Assembly (NCBI GenBank): GCA_030247555.1
Contig: JAOTSD010000023.1
Location: forward strand, 1-55,998
DNA length: 55,998 nt
Direction of reading: 5' to 3'
Origin: Siculibacillus sp.
GTDB lineage: Bacteria; Pseudomonadota; Alphaproteobacteria; Rhizobiales; Ancalomicrobiaceae
Part shown: positions 1 to 7,896 of the stretch, piece after piece
How the letters are laid out: each line of letters opens with the position of its first letter
Position numbering within the stretch: the stretch's first letter is position 1
Notes under the pieces: generated by a model
Databases searched by the model: none
Told to the model about the DNA's origin: nothing
The model's input: only the letters and a program-made list of their open reading frames with translations
Translations under genes and position numbers: made by a program

Positions 1-1
1 C

Positions 2-331
2 CGCGAGTTCGGCGGCGACATGAAGGAGACCTACGGCGTGCCGGTCGAGGAGATCGTCGAGGGCATCAAGTACGGCGTGCGCAAGGTCAACATCGACACC
101 GACCTGCGGCTCGCCATGACCGCGGCCATCCGTCGCGTGATGGCGACCAAGCCGAGCGAGTTCGACCCGCGCAAGTACCTCGCCGAGGCCCAGAAGGCCG
201 CTTCCAAGGTCTGCAAGGCGCGTTTCGAAGCCTTCGGCACCGCCGGCAACGCCTCGAAGATCAAGCCGCTCGACCTCGAGAAGGTCGCCGCCGCCTACGC
301 CTCCGGGGCGCTCGCCCAGATCGTCAAGTGA
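2..331 (+). CDS. fba: Class II fructose-bisphosphate aldolase, 3' end only
   Basis: This is the C-terminal ~109 residues of a class II (zinc-dependent) fructose-1,6-bisphosphate aldolase, which interconverts fructose-1,6-bisphosphate with dihydroxyacetone phosphate and glyceraldehyde-3-phosphate in the cytoplasm. The open frame runs in from the left edge, so the start is outside the window. The stretch [20 protein letters not shown] is the conserved phosphate-binding and active-site region near the C-terminus of the family. The tail with repeated [13 protein letters not shown] is typical of the Calvin-cycle-type subfamily common in alphaproteobacteria, which can also use sedoheptulose bisphosphate. 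A strong hairpin follows the stop. rpiA, rpe and gph lie within 13 kb but not in the same transcript. Confidence 0.93.
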   Translation, partial: REFGGDMKETYGVPVEEIVEGIKYGVRKVNIDTDLRLAMTAAIRRVMATKPSEFDPRKYLAEAQKAASKVCKARFEAFGTAGNASKIKPLDLEKVAAAYASGALAQIVK

Positions 332-383
332 TCGGCCGGGGAGGGGAGGGCGGAACGTCCTCCCCTCGGCCGCTGAAGTGAAC

Positions 384-411
384 CCGCCGCCGAGGAACCC
401 CTCGGCGGCGG
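384..411 (+). terminator. Rho-independent-type terminator after fba
   Basis: A perfect 12-bp stem (CCGCCGCCGAGG paired with CCTCGGCGGCGG) with an AACC loop is followed by a T-rich tail (TCTTCGTTTCG). It lies 52 nt after the aldolase stop. A second, weaker G/C hairpin precedes it at about 336-374. Confidence 0.85.
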
Positions 412-441
412 TCTTCGTTTCGCGGGCGTCTCGGCCTTCGC

Positions 442-580
442 CTTCCTCCCTCCTCGCGGTGGAGGGTCGGGGAGGGGGCTTCTCGGCGAACTCGGCATCA
501 CGCGGCGCCCCCACCCGCGACGCCGACCCCCTCCGACCCGGCTCCCGCCGAGCCACCTCCCCCGCGAGAGGGGAGGGGAA
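442..580. repeat. G-rich REP-like palindromic intergenic repeat
   Basis: Two C-run/G-run hairpins bound this stretch. One at about 442-478 has the form CCTCCCTCCTCGCGGTGGAGGG. The other, in opposite orientation at about 554-580, has the form CCTCCCCCGCGAGAGGGGAGG. A similar pair occurs at 14980-15100. The layout resembles the dispersed palindromic repeats common between genes in Hyphomicrobiales genomes. It may also act as terminator for the RND permease gene that ends at 613. Confidence 0.55.
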
Positions 581-612
581 GAGCGCGTCGCCGCCTCACG
601 CGAGCCGGATCG

Positions 613-3600
613 TCACTCCTCCTCGACCGCCGGCATCGGCTCGCTGTCCGGGCCGCGCACCGCGACGTAGATCGCCGGAATGACCAGCACCGTCAGCGCC
701 GTCGACGAAGCGAGGCCGAAGAGCAACGAGATGGCCAGTCCCTGGAAGATCGGGTCGGCCAGAATGAAGGCCGCGCCGATCATCGCCGCGATGGCGGTGA
801 GCAGGATCGGCTTGATGCGGATGGCGCCCGCTTCCAGCACGATCTCGCGCAGGGTCACCCCCGGCTTGGCCGCATGACGGATGAAGTCGACCAGGAGGAT
901 CGAGTTGCGCACGATGATGCCGGCGAGCGCGATGAAGCCGATCATCGACGTCGCGGTGAACGGCGCGTCGAGCAGCCAGTGGCCGCCGACGATGCCGACC
1001 AGCGTCAGCGGCACCGGAGTCAGCACGACGAGCGGCACCTTGAACGAGCCGAACTGGGCCACGACCAGAAGATAGATGCCGAGCAGCGCCACCATGAAGG
1101 CCCCGCCCATGTCGCGGAAGGTGACCCAGGTGACCTCCCACTCGCCGTCCCACAGGAAGCTCGGACGACCTTCGTCCTGCGGCTGCCCGTGCAGCGACAC
1201 CGGCGGGTGGCCCATCGGCCCCCAGTCCATCTTCTTCAGCTCGTCGGAGACGGCGAGCATGCCGTAGATCGGCGCCTCGTAGTCGCCGGCCAGTTCGGCG
1301 GTGACCATCTCGGCCGGCCGTCCGTCGCGGCGGAACAGCGACAGCGACGCCTTCTCCCGTTCGATCTTCACGAGATCGCCGAGTTCGACGTTGCCGCGGG
1401 CACCGGGCACCGGCGTGGTCAGCAGCCGTTCGGTCAGCGCCAGATCGCTCTTCGGCAGACGCACCACGATCTCGATCGGCAGGACTCCGGCGCCGCGGTG
1501 GCTGTAGCCGACCGAGATGCCGCTCATCATCGCGCGCAGCGTGTCGTAGACCGCCTGTTCGGAGACGCCGTGCCATTCGAGCGAGGCGTTGTCGAGGCTG
1601 AAGCGGATGCGCTCGCCCGGTTCCTTCACCGTGTCGTCGATGTCGACGACGAAGGGCACCCGCGAGAAGGCCTCGCGCACCTTGGCGGTGGCGGCTCGGC
1701 GCTCCTCGGCGTCGCGACCGTAGACCTCGAGCATCAGAGTGGAGAGCACCGGCGGTCCCGGCGGCACCTCGACCACCTTGAGGGAGGAGCCCTTCGGCAG
1801 GTCGAGCTTCTTCAGCCGCTCGCGGATGTCGAGGGCGATCTGGTGACTCTGTCGCGTGCGTTCGACCTTGGGCGTCAGGTTGATCTGGAGGTCACCCTGA
1901 TAGGGAGAGGACCTCAGGAAGTAGTGGCGCACCAATCCGTTGAAGTTGAAGGGCGCGGCGGTGCCGGCATAGGCCTGCACCGACGAGAGTTCCGGCACGT
2001 CGGCGATGAGTTGCGCCGCCCGCATCAGTGTCCGTTCGGTGATCTCGAGCGCGGTGCCCTCGGGCAGGTCGAACACCACCTGGAGCTCCGACTTGTTGTC
2101 GAAGGGCAGGAGCTTCACGGTGACGTGCTTGGTGGCGAAGGGAAGCATCGACACGATGGTGGCGATGCCGACGATCACCAGGAACTTCGTGGCCTTGGAC
2201 CGCGTCTCGACCAGCGGCGCGGCGATGCGGCGATAGAAGCGGCCGAGAGCGCCCTCGTCGTGCTCCGCTCCGTGACCGCCGTGGGCGCCACCCTTCTTGC
2301 CGGAGAGCTTCAGCATCAGCCAGGGCGTCAGGATCACCGCGACGAAGAAGGAGAACAGCATCGCGGCCGATGCGTTCGCCGGGATCGGGCTCATGTAGGG
2401 CCCCATCATGCCGGAGACGAACATCATCGGCAGCAGCGCCGCCACCACGGTGAGCGTGGCAACGATGGTCGGATTGCCGACCTCGGCCACAGCGTCGATC
2501 GCCTTCTTGATCCGCCCGCGCTCGTCCGGCATCGACCAGTGCCGGTCGATGTTCTCGACCACGACGATGGCGTCGTCGACCAGGATGCCGATCGAGAAGA
2601 TGAGGGCGAAGAGCGAGACGCGGTTGATCGTGTATCCGAGGATCCACGAGGCGAACATGGTGAGCAGGATGGTGGTCGGCACCACCACGAGCACCACGAC
2701 GCCCTCGCGCCAACCGATGGCGACCGCCACCAGCGCCGCGATCGACAGCGTCGCCAGCGCCAGATGGAACAGCAGCTCCTCGACCTTCTCGTTGGCGGTC
2801 TCGCCGTAGTCGCGCGTCTTGGTGACGACGACGTCCGGCGGCAGCACCTGATGTTCGACCAGTTCCAGCCGCTTCTCGATCGTCTGGGCGATGGTCACGG
2901 CATTGGCGCCGGCGCGCTTGGCGATGGCGATGGTCACCGCCGGTAGGGTGTGGTATCCGCCCTTGCCGTCCGGCGCCATGTTCCAGGCGCGGGCTTCTTC
3001 GGGCTTGGCCTCGAAGATGACGTCGGCGACGTCTTTGACGTAGACCGGCCGACCGTCGCGGGTGGTGATCAGCAGCAGGCCGATGTCGGGAATGCCCTTG
3101 AGCGTCTGGCCGGCGGCGCCCGGAACCTGAAGGCCGCCGTCGCGCAGAGTCCCGACCAGGAATGACCGGTTGGCGTTCTTGACCTTCTCGACGAGATCGT
3201 TGAGGGCGATGCCGTAACGCGCCAGCCGTTCCGGGTCGGGCTCGACGCGGATCTGGTCGGCCCGGCCGCCGACGATGTAGGTGAGGCCGACGTCGTCGAT
3301 CTTCACCAGTTCGTGCAGCAGCTTCTCCGAGAGTTTGAGCAGTGCGTTGTCGCTCCAGCGATCCGCCACTTCCGGCTTCGGCGTCAGCGTCAGCGTGACG
3401 ATCGCCACGTCGTTGATGCCGCGGCCGACGACCAGCGGCTCGGGGATGCCGAGCGGAATGCGCGAGTAGTTGGCGCGCAGTTTCTCGTGGACGCGCAGGA
3501 TCGCATCATCGGACTTGGTGCCGACGATGAACCGGGCGGCCGCCATGACGCGATCGTCATAGGTGTAGGTGTAGACGTGCTCGACCCCGTCGATGCCCTT

Positions 3601-3864
3601 GAGGATCGACTCCAGAGGCTTCGTCACGAGTTCGATGGCGTCGTCGGCGCGTACGCCGTCGGCCTGGATCAGCACGTCGACCATCGGCACCGAGATCTGC
3701 GGCTCCTCCTCGCGGGCGAGCGACATCAGTGCGACGGAGCCGACGGCGATCGAGGCGAGCAGCAGGAGCGGCGTCAGCGCCGAGCGGATGAAGACCTTGG
3801 TGAGCCACCCGGCCATGCCGAGCTTGCCCGGCACCCCGGCGGGCGATGGAGTCGGCGAACTCAT
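613..3864 (-). CDS. RND-family efflux permease (AcrB-like inner-membrane pump)
   Basis: The 1083-residue product is full length for the AcrB/HAE family of proton-driven inner-membrane exporters. A first membrane segment lies at about residues 28-48, followed by the first periplasmic loop; helix 4 carries GILVDDAIVVVEN, whose two aspartates (about 430-431) are the proton-relay pair of RND pumps. The second half repeats the fold and ends with a helix bundle after TSMIGFIALAGIIVRNSILLVDF. The start at 3864 overlaps the stop of the adaptor gene by 4 nt (ATGA), so the two are translationally coupled. No outer-membrane factor gene is adjacent, so the pump probably borrows a TolC elsewhere. The substrate cannot be read from sequence; the DUF2892 neighbour hints at a sulfur- or metal-stress link, which is inference only. 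Confidence 0.93.
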   Translation of the reverse strand: MSSPTPSPAGVPGKLGMAGWLTKVFIRSALTPLLLLASIAVGSVALMSLAREEEPQISVPMVDVLIQADGVRADDAIELVTKPLESILKGIDGVEHVYTYTYDDRVMAAARFIVGTKSDDAILRVHEKLRANYSRIPLGIPEPLVVGRGINDVAIVTLTLTPKPEVADRWSDNALLKLSEKLLHELVKIDDVGLTYIVGGRADQIRVEPDPERLARYGIALNDLVEKVKNANRSFLVGTLRDGGLQVPGAAGQTLKGIPDIGLLLITTRDGRPVYVKDVADVIFEAKPEEARAWNMAPDGKGGYHTLPAVTIAIAKRAGANAVTIAQTIEKRLELVEHQVLPPDVVVTKTRDYGETANEKVEELLFHLALATLSIAALVAVAIGWREGVVVLVVVPTTILLTMFASWILGYTINRVSLFALIFSIGILVDDAIVVVENIDRHWSMPDERGRIKKAIDAVAEVGNPTIVATLTVVAALLPMMFVSGMMGPYMSPIPANASAAMLFSFFVAVILTPWLMLKLSGKKGGAHGGHGAEHDEGALGRFYRRIAAPLVETRSKATKFLVIVGIATIVSMLPFATKHVTVKLLPFDNKSELQVVFDLPEGTALEITERTLMRAAQLIADVPELSSVQAYAGTAAPFNFNGLVRHYFLRSSPYQGDLQINLTPKVERTRQSHQIALDIRERLKKLDLPKGSSLKVVEVPPGPPVLSTLMLEVYGRDAEERRAATAKVREAFSRVPFVVDIDDTVKEPGERIRFSLDNASLEWHGVSEQAVYDTLRAMMSGISVGYSHRGAGVLPIEIVVRLPKSDLALTERLLTTPVPGARGNVELGDLVKIEREKASLSLFRRDGRPAEMVTAELAGDYEAPIYGMLAVSDELKKMDWGPMGHPPVSLHGQPQDEGRPSFLWDGEWEVTWVTFRDMGGAFMVALLGIYLLVVAQFGSFKVPLVVLTPVPLTLVGIVGGHWLLDAPFTATSMIGFIALAGIIVRNSILLVDFIRHAAKPGVTLREIVLEAGAIRIKPILLTAIAAMIGAAFILADPIFQGLAISLLFGLASSTALTVLVIPAIYVAVRGPDSEPMPAVEEE

Positions 3865-4922
3865 GGGCGCACCACCTCGTCACCGGCGACGAGCCCGGAG
3901 AGGATCTCCACCCAGGGCATTTCGTCGGCCTTGTCGGGCATGCGCATGCCGGTCTGCACCGGAACCTCGCCGCGGCCGGCGAGCTTGACGAAGGTGAGAC
4001 CGTGACGATGGACGACGAGGTCCTCCGGAAGCACCAGCGTCTCGCGCGAGCCGGTGGAAACCAGCACGCGGATGCGCTCGCCGACGAAGTAGTCTCCGAT
4101 GCCGGCGGCCTCCGCGTCGGCGACCACGCGGCCCTGGTCGAGCTCGGGATAGACCTTGGTGATCTTGCCCTCTCCGAGGTGGTCCTTCTTGCCGACGTCG
4201 AGGCCGCGACCGGCGACCAGCACCCGATCGCCCTCGTGCATGAAGCGGGCATGGCGCTCGGGCAGACGCAGCTTGAGGATGTAGGCGGCGGTCGCGACGG
4301 TGGCCACCGGTTCGCCCGGCATGATCACTTGCCCGGCGACCGCCTGGATCTTGAGGATGCGCCCGTCGTTGGGCGCCACCACCCGGCCTTCGGTCACCTG
4401 CTCCTGCAGCGACGACTTGTCGGCGCGGGCCGCGGCGATCTCCGCCTGGGTGACGGTGAGTTGGGTCTCCGCGTCGTCGAGGCGTGACTGCGGCGCCGAA
4501 CCGGAGGCGCGCAGCTGGCGAGCCCGGTCGAGTTCGGTCTGCACCAGCGCCAGCTTCGCCTCGAGTGCGGCGATGCGAGCGTCGAAGGCCGCGAGTTGCA
4601 GCTTGAGCTTGGGGTCGACCACGGTGGCGATCACGTCGCCCTTCTTCACCCGGTCGCCTTCCACCACCACCAGGCTCTCGACGGTGCCGCCGATGCGGGC
4701 TCGGGCCTGGGGCGTGCGGACGCTCTCGACCGTCGCCAGCACCTCCTTGGTGTCGTCGACTCGGACCGGGTGGACGACCTTCCCATCGGCGGCCCACGTT
4801 GGCGCTGCGGCGAGGATGACGCCGGCGACGAAGCCGGCGGCGAGGAGCCCTCGGCGCATTCCGAGGTGCGGGGCGGCGAAGCGAGCCACGGGCTCGGCGG
4901 GGATGGCGCGCGGAAGGGTCAT
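3861..4922 (-). CDS. RND efflux periplasmic adaptor (membrane fusion protein)
   Basis: This 353-residue protein is the HlyD/AcrA-type adaptor of the downstream pump. A basic N-terminus and hydrophobic segment (about residues 23-45, ending AAAPTWA-ADG) form a signal peptide. The lipoyl/barrel-sandwich half-motif GTVESLVVVEGDRVKKGDVIATV, a coiled-coil hairpin (about 115-180) and the second lipoyl half GRILKIQAVAGQVIMPGEPVATV follow in the expected order. The start at 4922 is chosen because AGGAG lies 11 nt upstream. Longer in-frame starts to 5090 would run through the promoter dyad. An internal Met at 4859 would also leave a plausible signal peptide. It is cotranscribed with the permease through a 4-nt overlap. 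Confidence 0.9.
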   Translation of the reverse strand: MTLPRAIPAEPVARFAAPHLGMRRGLLAAGFVAGVILAAAPTWAADGKVVHPVRVDDTKEVLATVESVRTPQARARIGGTVESLVVVEGDRVKKGDVIATVVDPKLKLQLAAFDARIAALEAKLALVQTELDRARQLRASGSAPQSRLDDAETQLTVTQAEIAAARADKSSLQEQVTEGRVVAPNDGRILKIQAVAGQVIMPGEPVATVATAAYILKLRLPERHARFMHEGDRVLVAGRGLDVGKKDHLGEGKITKVYPELDQGRVVADAEAAGIGDYFVGERIRVLVSTGSRETLVLPEDLVVHRHGLTFVKLAGRGEVPVQTGMRMPDKADEMPWVEILSGLVAGDEVVRP

Positions 4923-5017
4923 CCGTTCCGGATCTCCTGCTGGACGTCTCGGCGTCGGCGAACAACGCGATCCCGCGCGCATCCGGGATGCGGGCGAGGG
5001 CGATCTGAACCTCCATA

Positions 5018-5035
5018 TATTAGCTATTGCTAATA
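5018..5035. promoter_or_regulatory. Candidate operator between RND operon and DUF2892 gene
   Basis: A perfect inverted repeat, TATTAGCTATTGCTAATA, has 7-bp arms and a 4-bp spacer. It sits in an AT-rich island (5015-5050) between divergent genes, 95 bp from the adaptor start and 147 bp from the DUF2892 start. Such compact AT-rich dyads are the usual target of ArsR/SmtB-type repressors (BigR/SqrR-like regulators often control DUF2892 genes). No regulator gene is adjacent, so the cognate factor must be encoded elsewhere. The assignment to ArsR is inference. Confidence 0.6.
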
Positions 5036-5182
5036 ATACAAGAGTTCTCCTATAACCCCCGAAGACGGGGATCGAGCTCGCTCGATCCATTCCTCTGGCG
5101 AGGGAATCGCCGGAGCGTTAAACTTTTTCCGTACGATGATCGGCGACACGCTCCGTGTCGTCCAGTGTTCCCGGAGGAACCC

Positions 5183-5386
5183 ATGTCGATCGACCGTGTT
5201 GTGATGGCCTTCGCCGGCTCCGTCATCCTCGTTTCGGTGCTGCTCGCCCACTACGTCAGCGGCTGGTGGTTGCTGCTCACCGCTTTCGTCGGGCTCAACC
5301 TGCTGCAGTCCGCCTTCACCGGCTTCTGCCCGATGGCGGTGATCCTGAAGAAGTTCGGCTTCCAGCCGGGCTGCGCCTTCGAGTGA
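5183..5386 (+). CDS. DUF2892 small inner-membrane protein (YgaP transmembrane-like)
   Basis: This 67-residue protein has two hydrophobic helices (about 7-25 and 28-45), followed by TGFCPMAVILKKFGF. The tGxCP motif after helix 2 is the signature of the DUF2892/YgaP-type transmembrane family. Family members are often encoded with rhodanese, sulfide-oxidising or sulfur-transport genes. The start is set by GGAGG 6 nt upstream. It is transcribed away from the RND operon across the dyad at 5018-5035. Its role is unknown; the two cysteines (in FCP and GCAFE) could bind metal or take part in thiol chemistry. Confidence 0.82.
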   Translation: MSIDRVVMAFAGSVILVSVLLAHYVSGWWLLLTAFVGLNLLQSAFTGFCPMAVILKKFGFQPGCAFE

Positions 5387-5457
5387 GGACGCCCCGGAGC
5401 GGCCCGGCCGCTCCGGACGACGAAGCGGATCCGCGCGCCTGCTCTCGCGCGTGGCGT

Positions 5458-5520
5458 CGTCGGTTCGTTTTCGAACCGACGCCTGACGGGACCCGGACGG
5501 CGGTGACGCCGGGCCGGGTC
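5458..5520 (+). terminator. Tandem terminator hairpins after the DUF2892 gene
   Basis: The first hairpin (5458-5481) has perfect 10-bp arms around a TTTT loop. The second (5490-5520) pairs GACCCGG with CCGGGTC around an inner stem and is followed by TCTTCGTCTT. The pair separates the DUF2892 gene from the convergent kup gene. Confidence 0.75.
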
Positions 5521-5565
5521 TCTTCGTCTTCCCGGGTCACTCGTCTTCGCCCGCCGCGGCCGCCG

Positions 5566-7587
5566 TCAGATGGTGATCTGGGCGCCGAGGTCGACGACAC
5601 GGCCGGGCGGGATCTGGTAGTAGTCCGCCGGGTCGGCCTGATTGCGGTAGAAGAAGATGAAGAGGCCGCGCAGCCAGGTCCAGATGCCGCCCTCGTCGCC
5701 CTCGACGAGGTGAGCGCGCGACACGAAGAACGACAGATCCTTCTTGTCGACGTGGACGCCCATCGCCTCCGAGGCCTTCACCGCGCCCGGCACGTCCGGG
5801 GTCTCCATGAAGCCGTAGCGCCCGGTGACCATCACCACCCCGTCGGTCAGGGGCTCTACCGTGATCCGGCGGGCGGCTTCGACCCACGGCTCCTCCGCCG
5901 TCTGGACGGAGAGGAAGACGATCTGCTGGTGGGCGCACTTGTTGTGCTTGAGGTTGTGGAGGAAGGAACGCGGCGCCATCGCCGGATCTTCCATCATGTA
6001 GACCGCGGTGCCACGCACGTGCTCGATGCGGGGGGACCTGAGAGCCGACAGCGCCGTCTTGATCGGGATGCCCTCGTGGCGTCGCCGCGCCGCCAGCTTC
6101 AGCCGCCCCATGCGCCAGGCGCCCATCACCACGATGAGAATGCCGCCGATGATCAGCGGCAGCCACGCGCCGTGCAGAACCTTGGTGGCGCAGGACAGGA
6201 AGAAGCCGACGTCGAACATCATGAAGAAGGCGACGACCGGAATGGCCCGCCACAGCGGCCACTTCCACACCCCGCGCGCCACCAGGAAGGCCAGCATCGA
6301 GGTGACGACCATCGTACCGGTGACCGAGAAGCCGTAGGCCTCCGCGAGCTTCTCCGACTTCTGGAACATCAGCACGATGGCGATGACCGCGACGAACAGC
6401 AGCAGGTTGACCGAGGCGACGTAGACCTGCCCGCGTTCGGTCGCCGAGGTGTGGCGGGTGTCGGTGCGCGGCCAGAAGCCGAGATGGGCGGCCTGATGAG
6501 TGACGGTGAAGGCGCCGGAGATCACCGCCTGCGAGGCGATGACTGTGGCGAGCGTCGCCATCACCACCAGCAACGGCTGGAGGCTCGGCCCGACCATCTG
6601 GAAGAACGGGTCGTCGTGGCCGTGGAGCGGGTCGGCGAGCGCCTGGGCGCCCTGGCCCATGTAGACGAGGATCAGCGACGGCACCACGACGACGGCGAAA
6701 GCCTTGCGCACCGCCGAACGGCCGACGTGGCCCATGTCGGCGTAGAGCGCCTCGGCGCCGGTGACCGCCAGCACGGCGACCGCCAGGATGGCGAAGACGT
6801 GCCAACCGGCGTTGGCGATGAAGGAGATGCCCCAGCGCGGATCGAGCGCCGCCAGCACGCCCGGATAGAGCATGAGCTGTTTGGCGCCGAGGACGCCGAG
6901 CAGCACGAACCAGCCGAGCATGATCGGCCCGAACCAGCCTCCGACCTTCGAGGCGCCGCCGCGTTGGACAGCGAAGAGCGTCGTCAGGATGATGATGGCG
7001 AGCGGCAGCACCACCGGCTCGAAGGCGTGCTCGTAGACGGCGATGCCCTCCACCGCCGAGAGCACCGAGATCGCCGGGGTGATCACCGCGTCGCCGTAGA
7101 ACAGCGAGGCGCCGATGATGCCGAGCACCGCGATCACCGTGCCGTATTTCGGCGCCGACTGGTGCGCCAGCGCCATCAACGCGAAGATGCCACCCTCGCC
7201 GCGGTTGTCGGCGCGCATGATGAAGATCGCGTACCAGATGCCGACGACGATGATCAGCGACCAGATGATCAGCGACAGGAAACCGAGGATGTCGGAGGGA
7301 ATCGGCTGGATGACGCCGGTCTTGAAGGCGGTGCCGAGGGTGTAGATCGGCGAGGTGCCGATGTCGCCGAAGACGATGCCGAGGGCGGCGAGCACTCCCG
7401 CGTGGCCGCCCTGCGCGCCGTGGCCGCCATGGCCGGCGCGTACCGCCGTCGAGGCGCCGCCGTCGTGGCCGGCGTCGGCCGAGGAGAGGCCGGAGGTTCC
7501 GTTCGGCGTGCCCGTCTCCGCCGACACGCCGTCGCCCGCGGTCGGGGCGGAGGCGGGCGCTGGGCTGACTTCCTCGTTCTGGGCCAT
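5566..7587 (-). CDS. kup: Kup/TrkD low-affinity potassium transporter
   Basis: This 673-residue protein imports K+ (probably with H+) across the inner membrane. The signature IVFGDIGTSPIYTLGTAF begins at about residue 71, followed by about 12 hydrophobic helices and a C-terminal cytoplasmic domain, the normal Kup layout. The start at 7587 has AGGAG 7 nt upstream. The roughly 63 residues before the conserved core are an unusual low-complexity extension, rich in Ala/Ser/Thr and then Gly/His (His 41, 53, 56, 62). Most Kup proteins begin close to the core. The gene stands alone, with no K+ regulatory gene nearby. Confidence 0.94.
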   Translation of the reverse strand: MAQNEEVSPAPASAPTAGDGVSAETGTPNGTSGLSSADAGHDGGASTAVRAGHGGHGAQGGHAGVLAALGIVFGDIGTSPIYTLGTAFKTGVIQPIPSDILGFLSLIIWSLIIVVGIWYAIFIMRADNRGEGGIFALMALAHQSAPKYGTVIAVLGIIGASLFYGDAVITPAISVLSAVEGIAVYEHAFEPVVLPLAIIILTTLFAVQRGGASKVGGWFGPIMLGWFVLLGVLGAKQLMLYPGVLAALDPRWGISFIANAGWHVFAILAVAVLAVTGAEALYADMGHVGRSAVRKAFAVVVVPSLILVYMGQGAQALADPLHGHDDPFFQMVGPSLQPLLVVMATLATVIASQAVISGAFTVTHQAAHLGFWPRTDTRHTSATERGQVYVASVNLLLFVAVIAIVLMFQKSEKLAEAYGFSVTGTMVVTSMLAFLVARGVWKWPLWRAIPVVAFFMMFDVGFFLSCATKVLHGAWLPLIIGGILIVVMGAWRMGRLKLAARRRHEGIPIKTALSALRSPRIEHVRGTAVYMMEDPAMAPRSFLHNLKHNKCAHQQIVFLSVQTAEEPWVEAARRITVEPLTDGVVMVTGRYGFMETPDVPGAVKASEAMGVHVDKKDLSFFVSRAHLVEGDEGGIWTWLRGLFIFFYRNQADPADYYQIPPGRVVDLGAQITI

Positions 7588-7896
7588 CGCCCTTCTCCTG
7601 ATGAGGCGCGCGATCGTCACGCCGTCGTCGGTCGTCGGTCTCTTCGGGTCGTGGTGTCGGTCGTCGAGAGGTTCTCGGGCCGTGATCCTCGGTGTCCCCG
7701 CCGGGACGACGACCATGTCGTCGAGGGACTTCACGGCTGTCGTATCTGGTCGAGCCCTCGTTCGTCGCCGGTCTCGGGGCCCCGGGGGAGCGCCTCGCAC
7801 CCCCACCCCTCGGCGATCGAGCGGGAAAATAGCCCCGCTCCGGCCCCTTGGTCAAATGGCCGCGGATCGATCTTCCGTCGAAGAGCGGGGCCGGGC
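7588..7896. other. Intergenic stretch between kup and gor
   Basis: This 309-nt region holds the kup leader and the downstream flank of gor. I see no convincing gene. The 9-mer GCCCCGCTC near 7832 and its complement GAGCGGGGC near 7882 could pair across the gor 3' flank as a weak terminator. An AT-poor promoter for kup must lie here, but no clear -10/-35 pair stands out. Confidence 0.4.

Noticed and set aside
874-2946. 690-codon open frame opposite the RND permease gene
   Set aside because: It is antisense to a perfectly conserved permease and its product is low-complexity (Asp/Arg/His-rich). High GC leaves few stops on the opposite strand.
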